Part shown: in pieces, positions 8,491-18,197 of the stretch
Layout of the letters: every line of letters starts with the position of its first letter
Position numbering within the stretch: position 1 is the first letter of the stretch
The notes under the pieces: model-generated
Database searches by the model: none
Told to the model about the DNA's origin: nothing
What the model saw: only the letters and a program-made list of their open reading frames with translations
Assembly: GCF_002135345.1 (NCBI RefSeq)
Contig: NZ_NEGI01000008.1
Coordinates: forward strand, 104,244 to 168,243
Source of the DNA: Acinetobacter sp. ANC 4648
GTDB lineage: Bacteria; Pseudomonadota; Gammaproteobacteria; Pseudomonadales; Moraxellaceae
Direction: 5' to 3'
DNA: 64,000 bases
Position numbers and translations under genes: made by a program

Positions 8491-9992
8491 ATGACAACTT
8501 CTTATCGTGATCCGAAACGATGGTGGGTACTAACAGCGGTAGTACTTGCCTTTCTTCCCGTTGTTATTGATATGACCGTTCTCCATGTAGCGGTACCTTC
8601 ACTAACTCAATCTTTGAGTGCATCTAGTACTGAAGTTTTATGGATCATTGATATCTATCCACTTCTCATGGCAGGTCTCTTAGTTCCGATGGGAACACTT
8701 GCTGATCGTATTGGTAATAGGAAGGTCTTGTTAGTTGGATTAATAATTTTTGGTATTGCTTCCATACTTGCTGCGTTTTCTCAAAGTGCATCGATGCTCA
8801 TAGGGGCTCGTGCATTTCTTGCTTTGGGTGGTGCAATGATAATGCCTTGTGTTCTAGGTATTTTCGCAAAACTTTTGAAGACAGTGCTGAGCGTGCTATA
8901 GCTCTTGGCATCTGGGGGACTGTTGGATCTGCAGGTGCAGCAATAGGTCCGCTTATTGGAGGGGGCTTGCTTGAATACTTTTGGTGGGGCTCAGTTTTCT
9001 TGATTAACGTACCAATAATGCTTGTTGTTGCTCCAACATGTTATTTTCTTTTATCTCGAGAAGAGGTCACAACACCTGGTCATTGGGCATTTGGTCAAGC
9101 ATTGTTACTCATTGTTGGCTTAATATCGCTTGTTTATTCACTTAAAGCCGGAATCGGTGGTAAACAGTCGTTATTCGTTGTGCTAGCGCTTGCAATGATT
9201 GCAATAGGTTTATTGGTCATTTTTGTACGTAAACAACTTAAATCTACCCAACCTATGTTAGATCTTTCTCTATTTTCACGTCCAGCCATTTTGGCAGGGA
9301 TTATCATGGCGATGGTTGCTGCTGGGGCTTTAGCTGGGGTTGAACTCACTTTAGCTATGGAGCTTCAATATGTAATTGACCTAACACCACTACAAGCAGG
9401 TCTGTTTATGGTGCCGATTATGGTCGCTGCAGCTATTGGTGGGCCAACTGCTGGATTTCTTTCAAATAAATTTGGACTTCGTTTGGTTGCTACACTGTCA
9501 CTATTTATTGCCGCATGTGCTTTAGCGAGTCTCGGATATTCTGACTTTCATAATCCTGGTGTGATTGTTCCCTTTATTTTAGCAGTGACTGGTTTGACGC
9601 TTAGTATTGGCTTAACAGCATCATCAATTGCAATTATGGGATCTGTACCTGCAGAAAAGGGGGCAGCAGCAGGCTCATTGGAAAGTACAGGTTATGAACT
9701 TGGTACTGGACTTGGTATTACTTTATTTGGCGTATTTATGGCAAATATTTTTAGTAGCAATATTAAAATACCTTCAGATTTTCCAGCTTCTTTAGCAGAA
9801 AAAGCGAGTCTTTCAATCGGTGATACTTATTTGGTTGCAAGTAATTTACCTACAGAGCAAGGTGCAGCACTCATTTCAGCAGGAAAAATGGCTTTTAGTG
9901 CTGCACATGTCACATTATTAACCACAGCGGGTTTAGTAATAGGCATACTTGCTGTTGTTGTATTCTTTATGCTTTCAAAATATCGTCAGTAG
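8491..9992 (+). pseudogene. MFS drug-efflux transporter, DHA2/SmvA-like, frameshifted
   Basis: A 14-segment major facilitator exporter of the SmvA/QacA type, split by one frameshift. The first frame (8491-8901) covers the N-terminus, including the LADRIGNRKVLL loop. After LGIFAK it goes out of frame at about 8866-8873, in GCAAAACTTTTG. The second frame resumes with FEDSAERAIALGIWGTVGSA, which matches the family at that point, and runs to 9992. A single missing base, perhaps from an A-run, would explain it. The ATG at 8491 has an AGGTG ribosome-binding site. Intact family members export quaternary ammonium compounds or dyes. No TetR gene adjoins it. Confidence 0.85.
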
Positions 9993-10113
9993 GGAATACT
10001 TATTAATTTTATTAATTAAAATTTTAGGTTGGGGTTTCAGTGAAAAATGTTTAGTTTAAGATATACTAAATCATCTGATTTTTACGGATATATTTTTTCA
10101 TTGGAATCACTTA

Positions 10114-10611
10114 TTACTGATTTAAGATTGGATAATTTTTTAACTGTATTTTAAAGCAGCTTCCACCTAATGTTTTTGATTTAGAGTAATTTAGGCTGCC
10201 TTGATGAGCCTCAATGATCGCATCAATAACCGCTAGTCCTAAGCCTGTACCACCATCTAAACGTGATCTAGAATCTTCCAAGCGATAGAACGGTTTAAAT
10301 AAGTGTTCAAGATGAGACTCATCAATCCCAGGACCTTCGTCCTCTAACATCAAAATCCAGTTTTCTTGTGTTTTGTAGGTCGTAATCATCAGTTGCCCCG
10401 GATTAGCATATCTTAAGACATTTGAGAAGAATGCAATCAACACTTGCTCCATACGCCTTTCATCACAGAACACACTTTCATCAGTCAAATTTACCACTTC
10501 ATTTAAACCTTTGACTTGAAAGCGCTCATGAAACATTTGCAAGCATTTATAAATACTGGCTTTTAAATTAGTCTTTTGAAGCTCTAAGCGAAATTGCTTA
10601 TTCTCAATCAA
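10114..10611 (-). pseudogene. Histidine kinase stump, BaeS-like ATP-binding domain only
   Basis: The 165 residues cover only the HATPase domain of a sensor kinase. The N box (FFSNVLRYA), G1 box (EDEGPGI), F box (LFKPFYRLEDSRSR) and G2 box (GGTGLGLAVI) are all present. The phospho-acceptor histidine domain and the membrane sensor are missing, and no response regulator adjoins it. DSRSR after FYR is typical of BaeS-like kinases. The fragment probably remains from a deletion of a baeSR-like pair. An isolated ATPase domain might still be expressed, but I see no ribosome-binding site. Confidence 0.8.
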
Positions 10612-10893
10612 AGTCCCTAATGGCTATTTTTTTAGGCATTTTAAAAGGTTTTTTTCCTGATCATTGGGAACAGTCTAAAAATTATTACAAATAGACATAT
10701 ATACAGAGCGACAAGTTATGACCGCAATAAAGGCGTATTACTAAAATCAGACTATGTATTTATGCTTGAGTCACTGGAGAGCTATATAGGTCATATTCAG
10801 AGCTTAGATATAGATAACCATGAAGAAATAGACCGATTGAAATTATTATTTATAAAACTAGATCATCAGATCCAACGGTTTAGATAGCGCAGA
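10612..10893. other. Gap with an orphan 41-codon frame
   Basis: Upstream of the kinase stump lies an open plus-strand frame ending at 10887. It is readable from about 10650 without a start (VFFLIIGNSLKIITNRHIYR and onwards). From the ATG at 10762 it encodes 41 residues ending LKLLFIKLDHQIQRFR. It may be the tail of a lost gene. I recognise no family. Confidence 0.3.
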
Positions 10894-10921
10894 ATTTTGC
10901 ATAACGAATATTATGTTACTT
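10894..10921 (+). other. XerC/XerD-type recombination site, opposed to dif
   Basis: ATTTTGCATAA (XerC-like arm, 10894-10904), spacer CGAATA and TTATGTTACTT (XerD-like arm, 10911-10921) keep the 11-6-11 layout of Acinetobacter pdif sites. The orientation is opposite to the dif-like site at 11015. Both arms deviate from consensus at several bases, so activity is uncertain. Confidence 0.6.
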
Positions 10922-10927
10922 AGCTTA

Positions 10928-10969
10928 CTCAAGATCGTGAATACACTTATTTAGATTCACGATCTTGAG
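10928..10969. repeat. 15-bp perfect inverted repeat next to dif
   Basis: CTCAAGATCGTGAAT (10928-10942) and ATTCACGATCTTGAG (10955-10969) form a perfect 15-bp stem with a 12-base loop. A second dyad, CTGTGGC (10970-10976) with GCCACAG (10995-11001), follows directly. Both lie between the two opposed XerC/XerD sites. There is no T-run on either side, so terminator function is doubtful. Confidence 0.75.
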
Positions 10970-11014
10970 CTGTGGCTACAACTAGGTTGTGTAGGCCACA
11001 GTCTTAGATATTCT

Positions 11015-11042
11015 ATTTAACATAATATACATTATGCGAAAT
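11015..11042 (-). other. dif: Chromosome dimer resolution site dif (candidate)
   Basis: Read on the minus strand the site is XerC arm ATTTCGCATAA, spacer TGTATA and XerD arm TTATGTTAAAT. It matches E. coli dif over its last 24 bases, including the spacer, and differs only in the first four. XerCD acts here under FtsK control to resolve chromosome dimers, so this position should mark the replication terminus. The TGTATA spacer distinguishes it from the other XerC/XerD-like sites in the window. It is the best dif candidate in the window. Confidence 0.85.
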
Positions 11043-11107
11043 CAGTAGATATTAAAAATTAGATACTAGAAATAGCTTATTATATTGTTTGTATTCATAT
11101 GGATAAT

Positions 11108-11136
11108 AAAAGCCAGATAAAAATTATCTGGCTTTT
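11108..11136 (-). terminator. Terminator after the copper chaperone gene
   Basis: AAAAGCCAGATAA and TTATCTGGCTTTT form a 13-bp stem with a three-base loop. The T-run on the minus strand fits termination of the 11166-11360 gene. The region between dif and this stem shows nothing else. Confidence 0.75.
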
Positions 11137-11165
11137 AAATATAATATAGGTTTAGCTTTATTAAT

Positions 11166-11360
11166 TTAACGTACTTCCGCAGGAAAACCATCTTCAGCAA
11201 GCGCATCTAAAATAACTTGAGTTGGCTCTATTGTTTCAAGATCTACAATTTTATTTTCAACATCAATATTTACATTTGCATTTGCATCAATTGATTTAAT
11301 CGTTGCAGTCACTCCTCGAGCACAGCCACCACAAGTTATATTAGCTATATATAGTTTCAT
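11166..11360 (-). CDS. Copper chaperone, HMA domain (CopZ-like)
   Basis: A 64-residue cytoplasmic protein consisting of one heavy-metal-associated ferredoxin-like domain. The metal site reads ITCGGCARGV, a C-x-x-C with an unusual Gly-Gly between the cysteines and no Met in front; CopZ/CopA domains usually have MTCxxC. It probably carries Cu(I) to CopA, encoded two genes upstream. A CueR-type promoter lies just before the gene, so copper induction is likely. The start ATG has GGAGA upstream. Confidence 0.88.
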   Translation of the reverse strand: MKLYIANITCGGCARGVTATIKSIDANANVNIDVENKIVDLETIEPTQVILDALAEDGFPAEVR

Positions 11361-11402
11361 GTTAAATCTCCAGTTAAATAAAGGATCTGTGAATATAGAA
11401 AT

Positions 11403-11433
11403 ACTTTAAAGCTTGACATCATGGTAAGGTCAA
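11403..11433 (-). promoter_or_regulatory. CueR-type promoter of the copper chaperone gene
   Basis: On the minus strand the -35 box TTGACC (11428-11433) and -10-like TAAAGT (11403-11408) are separated by 19 bases. The long spacer is characteristic of MerR-family activated promoters, which untwist the DNA. The surrounding CTTGAC...GTCAAG dyad would be the operator. Confidence 0.7.
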
Positions 11434-11505
11434 GTGCTTTAACATAAAATAAAAAACACGGCATAGAGAATAGATTCAAAGAATAATTCATCATATTCAG
11501 TAAAA

Positions 11506-11907
11506 TTATCTAATATCAGCTCCATGCTCAATATGCTTAAGAATCGTACAATTTGAACTTGAATCACCTGAACAACTGACAACTGAATCTTGCAGTGTAT
11601 CTACCATCTCTTGTAAGGTTTTAATTTTTTGGTTTAACGCTTCAATATGCTTAGAAGCCAATTGCTTTACTTCTGCACTGGTACGTCCTGTATTTTTCCA
11701 CAATGATATAAGTTCTTTCATTTGTTCGGAAGAAAAACCAAGGTCACGAGCATGTTTAATAAAGTTCAAGGTTTTTAAATCTTGCTCGGTATATATTCGA
11801 TAACCAGCATCTGACCTTTTGGCAACATCAATAAGTCCAATTTCCTCATAATAACGAATCATTTTTGAAGAAATTCCAGACTGTTTCGAAACCTGTCCGA
11901 TATTCAT
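11506..11907 (-). CDS. MerR-family copper-responsive regulator (CueR-like)
   Basis: A 133-residue activator with an N-terminal MerR helix-turn-helix (MNIGQVSKQSGISSKMIRYY), a long dimerisation helix and a C-terminal metal loop. The loop SCSGDSSSNCTIL has two cysteines seven residues apart, as in CueR; Zn or Hg sensors differ here. It lies between the chaperone and copA, and both flanking transcripts have 19-bp-spacer promoters. It therefore probably activates copA and the chaperone in response to Cu(I). It is transcribed in the same direction as both. Confidence 0.88.
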   Translation of the reverse strand: MNIGQVSKQSGISSKMIRYYEEIGLIDVAKRSDAGYRIYTEQDLKTLNFIKHARDLGFSSEQMKELISLWKNTGRTSAEVKQLASKHIEALNQKIKTLQEMVDTLQDSVVSCSGDSSSNCTILKHIEHGADIR

Positions 11908-11980
11908 ATTTCACCTCAGTCAAATTGACTGTAGCTAGTAATTACAATCAGCTACAGTATTTTATTCTTTTTAAATAACA

Positions 11981-14461
11981 TTAATGATCTGTCATTAATG
12001 TTGGGGCAAAAGCTCTTAACCGTAAAGCATTTCCCAGTACAAAAACAGAAGATAATGCCATTGCACCCGCTGCGAAAACTGGAGAAAGTAAAATTCCAAA
12101 ATGCGGATATAGCAATCCTGCTGCAACAGGAATTAATGCGGCATTATAAATAAATGCCCAAAATAAATTCTGACGAATATTATCAATTGTTGCTTTACTT
12201 AAGGCAATTGCATTCGGGACACCCAATAAACTTCCAGACATCAATACAACATCCGCTGCCTCAATTGCAACATCAGTCCCCGTCCCTATTGCCAAACCCA
12301 CATCTGCTTCAGCAAGCGCTGGTGCATCATTAATTCCATCACCTACATAAGCGACTCGACCATAACGCTGTTTTAACTGACGTACAGCTTCAACTTTTCC
12401 ATCGGGTAATACTTCTGCAATCACTTCATCAATATTTAATTGCTTTGCAATAGCTTCAGCTGTATGTCGATTATCACCAGTAATCATAGCAACAGCCAAA
12501 CCAAGTTGATGCAGAGCTTGAATTGCGGTGAAGGTTGATGTCTTGATAGGATCTGCAACGGCTATGATTGCAGCTAGTTGATGATCAATAGCCACATATA
12601 ACGGGGTTTTACCTTCTTGACCTAATCGTTGAGCAATTTGATTAAAAATGGTCAAATCCAATCCCATCTTTTGCATGAAGCGATCTGCGCCAATATGTAT
12701 TGCACTATCTTCAATTAGTGCTTCTATACCAAAACCTGTAACAGAATTAAAATTTTGCACACTCTTTAAAATTAAACCTTTATTTTTTGCTGCCGTTACA
12801 ATGGCTTGAGCAATCGGATGTTCTGATTTATCTTCTACTGAGGCAACTTTAAGCAATACATCATTTTCATCAAAACCAGCGATCACTTCAAAATCAGTTA
12901 ATGTTGGTTTTCCTTCAGTTAAAGTACCGGTTTTATCTACAGCAACTACTCGGGCTTCTTTTAAAAGTTGCAATGCTTCACCTTTGCGAAACAATATCCC
13001 CATTTCAGCACCGCGACCTGTACCCACCATAATAGAGGTCGGCGTTGCTAATCCCATTGCACATGGGCAAGCAATAATAAGTACCGCAACGGCATTTACA
13101 AGACCGAAAGTCAGTGCTGGCTCAGGACCAAAAATAAACCAGACTAAGAATGTGAATAACGCTAATAACATTACAATTGGCACAAACCACATCGTAATTT
13201 TATCAACCAGAGCTTGAATGGGCAGTTTTGAGCCTTGAGCTTGTTCAACCATGCGAATAATTTGTGCAAGAACAGAATCGCTACCCACAGCAGTTGCTTT
13301 AATCTGAATATTACCTTTCTGATTAACGGTCCCACCGACTACACTTGAACCTATACTTTTTTCAACAGGAATTGGTTCTCCTGTAATCATGGACTCATCA
13401 ATATAACTTTGCCCAAATACCACATCACCATCTACAGGTACGCGTTCTCCTGGACGAATTTCAACAATCATGCCCGATAGAACTTCTGTAATTGGAATTT
13501 CAATCAGCTCCCCATCTTGTTTTACACGTGCTGTTTTGGGTTGCATTCCGACTAAATGTTGAATCGCCTGAGATGTTTTACCTTTAGCTTTCGCTTCAAA
13601 AAAACGTCCAAGTAATATCAGTGCAACAATTACTGCTGCTGCTTCGTAGTAAACATTGACAGTACCCTCAGGTAAAACTGTTGGTATAAAAGTGGCAACC
13701 ACAGAAAAGCTATATGCTGCTAACGTTCCAACCGAAACGAGCGAGTTCATATCGGGTGCTAAACGAAATAATGCGGGAATGCCTTTTTGATAAAAGCGCC
13801 GTCCCGGAAATAATAAAATTAATGTGGTTAATATAAACTGGATATACCAACTATTAAGTGTGCCAATCTGGGTTGCAATAAAATGGTGAAATGCTGGAAT
13901 CATATGCGATCCCATTTCTAGAATAAAAACAGGCACTGCGAGCACAGTTGCAATGATTAAATCCCGTTTTAATAATTCTTGCTCGTTGGCTTTCTGATCA
14001 ATTTGTTCAGTACTATTTTGTTCAACAGGTTTCGCGTTATAACCCGCTCTTTCAATTGCGGCAATTAAGCTTTGGATATTAACATCAGCATAGGTATGAA
14101 TGAGTGCTTTTTCAGTCGCCAAATTGACTGCTGCAGAACGAACACCATTCACCTTAGTTAAGGCTTTTTCAACACGACCTACGCAGGAAGCACAAGTCAT
14201 CCCTTCAACCATTAACTCAATCGGTGGTTTTGTTACAACGGTATAACCCGTTTTTTCAATAGCTTTAATAATTTCTGGATAATTGATAGGCTGATCACTA
14301 TGAATAGTCGCCTTTTCTGTGGCTAAATTTACTGCAACAGATTGTACTCCATCAATCTTATTGAGGGCTTTTTCAACACGGCCTACACATGAAGCACAAG
14401 TCATCCCTTCAATAGATACTGTGCCTGTATATTTTGGTGTGTTTTTTACTAGATCGTTCAT
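11981..14461 (-). CDS. copA: Copper-exporting P1B-type ATPase CopA
   Basis: Inner-membrane pump that expels Cu(I) from the cytoplasm. The ATG at 14461 is chosen because GGAAGG lies seven bases upstream; an upstream GTG would overlap that site. This gives 826 residues. It has two tandem N-terminal HMA domains, both with GMTCASC, eight membrane segments and the CPC ion site in [13 protein letters not shown]. The phosphorylation loop is [10 protein letters not shown], followed by the SEHPIAQAI nucleotide motif and the [13 protein letters not shown] hinge. All catalytic motifs are intact. Its own promoter is CueR-type, so it is likely co-regulated with the chaperone. Confidence 0.96.
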   Translation of the reverse strand: MNDLVKNTPKYTGTVSIEGMTCASCVGRVEKALNKIDGVQSVAVNLATEKATIHSDQPINYPEIIKAIEKTGYTVVTKPPIELMVEGMTCASCVGRVEKALTKVNGVRSAAVNLATEKALIHTYADVNIQSLIAAIERAGYNAKPVEQNSTEQIDQKANEQELLKRDLIIATVLAVPVFILEMGSHMIPAFHHFIATQIGTLNSWYIQFILTTLILLFPGRRFYQKGIPALFRLAPDMNSLVSVGTLAAYSFSVVATFIPTVLPEGTVNVYYEAAAVIVALILLGRFFEAKAKGKTSQAIQHLVGMQPKTARVKQDGELIEIPITEVLSGMIVEIRPGERVPVDGDVVFGQSYIDESMITGEPIPVEKSIGSSVVGGTVNQKGNIQIKATAVGSDSVLAQIIRMVEQAQGSKLPIQALVDKITMWFVPIVMLLALFTFLVWFIFGPEPALTFGLVNAVAVLIIACPCAMGLATPTSIMVGTGRGAEMGILFRKGEALQLLKEARVVAVDKTGTLTEGKPTLTDFEVIAGFDENDVLLKVASVEDKSEHPIAQAIVTAAKNKGLILKSVQNFNSVTGFGIEALIEDSAIHIGADRFMQKMGLDLTIFNQIAQRLGQEGKTPLYVAIDHQLAAIIAVADPIKTSTFTAIQALHQLGLAVAMITGDNRHTAEAIAKQLNIDEVIAEVLPDGKVEAVRQLKQRYGRVAYVGDGINDAPALAEADVGLAIGTGTDVAIEAADVVLMSGSLLGVPNAIALSKATIDNIRQNLFWAFIYNAALIPVAAGLLYPHFGILLSPVFAAGAMALSSVFVLGNALRLRAFAPTLMTDH

Positions 14462-14500
14462 ATCAACACCTTCCACTATTTAATCTTATCTTATCGCTTC

Positions 14501-14531
14501 AGCATAAAGATTCCAACCATGGGAAGGTCAA
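14501..14531 (-). promoter_or_regulatory. CueR-type promoter of copA
   Basis: Minus-strand -35 box TTGACC (14526-14531), 19-base spacer containing CTTCCCATGGTTGGAAT, and -10 box TATGCT (14501-14506). The spacer length and the CCTTCC/GGAA half sites match promoters controlled by CueR. The copA start is about 40 bases downstream. Confidence 0.8.
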
Positions 14532-14675
14532 GTGACATTTCGAACAAATGTATTGGGTATGTACTTATTTAATCCTTAAAAAAATGTAATTTTCACAAAG
14601 CTTAATCCTGTTGCCATCAATAAGATTGATATCATCTAGATGAAGAATTTGTGAAATAAAATAAATCTATAAGCT

Positions 14676-14706
14676 AAAAAACCAGTGAATTGCTCACTGG
14701 TTTTTT
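14676..14706. terminator. Terminator after cysK
   Basis: AAAAAACCAGTGA (14676-14688) and TCACTGGTTTTTT (14694-14706) form a 13-bp stem with loop ATTGC. The T-run on either strand allows bidirectional use. It ends the leftward cysK transcript and insulates copA. Confidence 0.85.
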
Positions 14707-14746
14707 AGTAATATTAGTGTTCTAAAAATTTACTTTATAAATAAAT

Positions 14747-15745
14747 TTAATCTGCAGAAATATCATCAAATAAAACTGAAGATAAATAACGTTCACCTGC
14801 GTCAGGCAGAATGACTACAATGGTTTTTCCTGTATTTTCAGGACGTTCAGCAAGTTTAGCCGCGGCTGCCATCGCTGCGCCACTTGAAATCCCGACAAAA
14901 ATACCTTCCTGGGTTGCTGTTTTACGTGCAAAGGTAATTGCGTCAGCACTAAGAACTGTAATCACTTCATCAACGAGATCTAAATCTAAGTTTTTAGGAA
15001 TGAAATTTGCACCAATCCCTTGAATTTTATGTGGTCCAGGCGTGAGATCTTCCCCACGTTTTGCTTGACTGATAATTGCAGATTCTGCAGGTTCAACCGC
15101 AACAGAATAAATCGGCTGGTTTTTAACTTTTTCAAAATAACGTGAAATACCAGTCAACGTTCCGCCTGTACCAACACCTGCAACTAAAATATCGACTTTA
15201 CCACCCGTTGCGGCCCAAATTTCAGGGCCTGTGGTTTGCTCATGAATTTTCGGATTGGCTGGATTTTCAAATTGTTGTGGTAAAAAATAAACTTCAGGTT
15301 GAGCATCACGAAGACGTTCAGCTTCCTCTATTGCACCCTTCATTCCTTTGGCAGGATCTGTTAAGACCAAGTTTGCCCCTAAGGCTTTGAGTACTTTACG
15401 ACGCTCAATACTCATACTTGAAGGCATAGTTAGTGTAATTTCATAACCTTTAGCGGCTGCAACAAATGCAAGTGCAATACCAGTATTCCCACTGGTCGGC
15501 TCAACAATATGCATACCCTGTTTTAAAACACCACGTTGTTCAGCATCTGCAATTAAAGCTGCGCCAATACGATCTTTCACTGAAAAAGCAGGGTTTCGGC
15601 TTTCAACTTTAGCAAGAACAGTTGCACCTGTTTGAATAATACGATTAATACGGACTAAAGGCGTATTTCCAATTGCTTCTGCATTATTAGAATATACTGC
15701 AATACCTAAATTTTCAGTTTTTGGAAAATTTGGATCTATAGGCAT
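14747..15745 (-). CDS. cysK: Cysteine synthase A (O-acetylserine sulfhydrylase)
   Basis: PLP enzyme that makes cysteine from O-acetylserine and sulfide. The ATG at 15745 has AAGGA six bases upstream and gives 332 residues (MPIDPNFPK); a frame opening 14 codons earlier lacks such a site. The PLP lysine sits in [11 protein letters not shown]. The substrate loop [10 protein letters not shown] and the phosphate-binding [10 protein letters not shown] loop are intact. The CysK type is favoured over CysM by the [16 protein letters not shown] segment. It is a stand-alone gene with its own terminator. Confidence 0.93.
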   Translation of the reverse strand: MPIDPNFPKTENLGIAVYSNNAEAIGNTPLVRINRIIQTGATVLAKVESRNPAFSVKDRIGAALIADAEQRGVLKQGMHIVEPTSGNTGIALAFVAAAKGYEITLTMPSSMSIERRKVLKALGANLVLTDPAKGMKGAIEEAERLRDAQPEVYFLPQQFENPANPKIHEQTTGPEIWAATGGKVDILVAGVGTGGTLTGISRYFEKVKNQPIYSVAVEPAESAIISQAKRGEDLTPGPHKIQGIGANFIPKNLDLDLVDEVITVLSADAITFARKTATQEGIFVGISSGAAMAAAAKLAERPENTGKTIVVILPDAGERYLSSVLFDDISAD

Positions 15746-15978
15746 GATCTTTCCTTGATTATAAATAAAGTTATCTTGATCTATCATATCGCTTTTTGAT
15801 GAAACATGGATGTTCAGAATTAAGATTTAATTATCTAAAAAAATTAAATGTTTATCTTTATAAATCATAAATTTAATTTCTATATGTCTTTGTTTGTCCA
15901 AATACGCACCAAATCCAATTGCGCATTTATATAATATTTCAAGCATAATATCTTTCTAGAAAGGATTTTGAGAACCCC

Positions 15979-18144
15979 ATGGCGAACAGTGCTTATCAAA
16001 AAATTTACCGACAACTCACCAAAAAGATTCTAGATAAAATTGTCAGTCCCCAAGTTTTAGGTGATACACAAGCACTGGAAAATACAGTCCAAGATAATAA
16101 ATTAAATGCATTACCCATTTGCTATGTCATTCAAGATGATTCAACTTCAAATAAGGTTCTGATTGATAATGAAACTAAAAAAAGACAGCTTAGCCCTGCT
16201 TTTTCACCTTTAGTACTCGGTGACTATCGAGAGGATGATTCTTTTCTGACGCTTGAACCAACCAAATCCAATGCATCTGCTTATTATCCAGACAAGTTAA
16301 TCCGTCTAGTCGAGTACTTACTTCAACATCCTGAAAGCGATGTTTTATTGGTTCCAGTCACCATTTTATGGGGCCGTGCACCTGAAAATGAAGATAGTTG
16401 GTATAAAGCATTAATGGCAGATGCATGGACCAAACCAACAGGTATTAAACAAGCACTCAATATTACTCTATATGGTCGTGAAAATTATATTGAATTCCAT
16501 CAAGCTATTTCTTTACGCGCATTAATTAATACTGCCACTGAGGTTGCACCCAATTTTGCACCTGCGCACTATGTGGTGACTGAGCTAAACAAATCATTCA
16601 ATCAATATAAAGAAGCAATTTTAGGGCCCGATCTATCTGATCGCCGTAATGTAATTAATAAACTCATGATTACGGACACGATTAAGGAAGCCATTCTCAA
16701 AGAAAGTATTCATAAAAAAATCAGTGTTAATGAAGCTGAAAATTTGGCACGGCATTACTTAGATGAAATTGTTTCTGATTTTTCTTATTCAACTTTACGT
16801 TTTGCCGAAATTGCACTAACAAAACTGTGGACTCAACTTTATGATGGAATTGAAGTACATAACTTTGATACCGTTCGTGAGTTGGCCAAAGATTATGAAA
16901 TTGTCTATACCCCTTGCCACCGGAGTCATATCGACTATTTGTTACTGTCCTATGTAATTTATAATCGTGGTTTAATGGTGCCACATATTGCAGCTGGTAT
17001 TAATTTAAATATGCCTGTAGTTGGCCAATTAATGCGTGGTGCAGGCGCATATTTTATCCGCCGTAGCTTCAATGGAAATGCGTTATATACCGCCGTTTTT
17101 AAAGAATATATTCACAGCATGTTAAGTCGAAATACTCCCTTAGAATATTTCATTGAGGGTGGTCGTTCACGAACTGGACTTTTACTGCCGGCCAAAAAAG
17201 GTATGTTAGCAATTACCATCCAAAGTCATTTACGGGGTAACAGTAAACCGATTGCTTTTATTCCGACTTATTTTGGTTATGAGAAACTATTAGAAGGTTC
17301 ATCTTATATTCAAGAACTTGGTGGACAAAAGAAACAAGCGGAATCGTTATTTGGATTATTAAAATCCTTTAAGAAAATTGAAAAAGTTTTTGGCATTGTG
17401 CATGTGAATTTTGGTGAGCCAGTTTTTCTAGATGATTTATTAAAGAAAAATGAAGCACCGAAAAAAGTAAGCTTACAAGATGAATTACCCATCTCAGTCA
17501 AAGCTACAGTTGATGATGTGGCGCATAATATTCAAGAAAATATTAATAAAGCAGTGGTTATTAACCCTATTAGTTTAATTTCATTAGTTTTATTAAATGC
17601 ACCTACTTACTCACTATCTGAGCGAGATGTATTACAACGCTTAACCCAATTTCGCAATCTACTACAACAGCATCATTATGATGATCGTATGCAGATTACC
17701 CCATTGTCTAATCATGAAATCATTCAATATGCGATTAAGCTGAAGCAAATTGAGTTTATTGAACATGATAATGAGCGTTGGATTAAAGTTGCAAATAAGC
17801 AAGAAGCATTATTAAAATACTTTAGTAATAATATTCTACATACATTTATGCTTCCTGCACTAATAGCAGATGTACTTAAAAATCAGCTGGAGCAAGAGAA
17901 TACTTCTATTAGTAAACTGGAATTGGTTACAACAGTTGTTGCACGTTATCCTGATATTCAAAAAATATTTTTCTTAAAATGGTCAGTAGATGAGGTTTTG
18001 GATGAAATTGATTTAATCTTAACTTATTTTATGACTGAAAAATTAATTCAAATAGATGGGGAGCAGATCCATATTGTGCAAGCTGATGAGGCTTTAGGTT
18101 TATTGTCTTCTTTCGCACTCCTTTATGAAGTGAATACGCCTTAA
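15979..18144 (+). CDS. plsB: Glycerol-3-phosphate acyltransferase PlsB
   Basis: Inner-membrane enzyme that adds the first acyl chain to glycerol-3-phosphate. Its 721 residues are shorter than E. coli PlsB (about 800), the difference lying in the N-terminus. The acyltransferase blocks are clear: CHRSHIDYLLLSY (HX4D), GAGAYFIRRSF, the EGGRSRTG substrate motif and IAFIPTYFGYE. The ATG at 15979 is used; AAGGA lies rather far upstream at about 15961, so the start is not certain. It stands alone and converges on a methyltransferase gene. Confidence 0.93.
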   Translation: MANSAYQKIYRQLTKKILDKIVSPQVLGDTQALENTVQDNKLNALPICYVIQDDSTSNKVLIDNETKKRQLSPAFSPLVLGDYREDDSFLTLEPTKSNASAYYPDKLIRLVEYLLQHPESDVLLVPVTILWGRAPENEDSWYKALMADAWTKPTGIKQALNITLYGRENYIEFHQAISLRALINTATEVAPNFAPAHYVVTELNKSFNQYKEAILGPDLSDRRNVINKLMITDTIKEAILKESIHKKISVNEAENLARHYLDEIVSDFSYSTLRFAEIALTKLWTQLYDGIEVHNFDTVRELAKDYEIVYTPCHRSHIDYLLLSYVIYNRGLMVPHIAAGINLNMPVVGQLMRGAGAYFIRRSFNGNALYTAVFKEYIHSMLSRNTPLEYFIEGGRSRTGLLLPAKKGMLAITIQSHLRGNSKPIAFIPTYFGYEKLLEGSSYIQELGGQKKQAESLFGLLKSFKKIEKVFGIVHVNFGEPVFLDDLLKKNEAPKKVSLQDELPISVKATVDDVAHNIQENINKAVVINPISLISLVLLNAPTYSLSERDVLQRLTQFRNLLQQHHYDDRMQITPLSNHEIIQYAIKLKQIEFIEHDNERWIKVANKQEALLKYFSNNILHTFMLPALIADVLKNQLEQENTSISKLELVTTVVARYPDIQKIFFLKWSVDEVLDEIDLILTYFMTEKLIQIDGEQIHIVQADEALGLLSSFALLYEVNTP

Positions 18145-18164
18145 TAATTAAAATTTTATTGCTT

Positions 18165-18197
18165 GCTTAAAACTGCAGTTTATCTTCAGTTTTAAGC
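18165..18197. terminator. Convergent terminator plsB / methyltransferase
   Basis: GCTTAAAACTG (18165-18175) pairs with CAGTTTTAAGC (18187-18197). It lies between two converging genes, and its right arm is within five bases of the methyltransferase stop side. Confidence 0.65.

Noticed and set aside
8860..8880. Programmed -1 frameshift in the MFS gene
   Set aside because: No canonical slippery heptamer with a downstream structure; simple base loss is more likely.
14811..15390. Open frames on the plus strand within cysK
   Set aside because: They are antisense shadows of a clear PLP enzyme without starts or motifs of their own.
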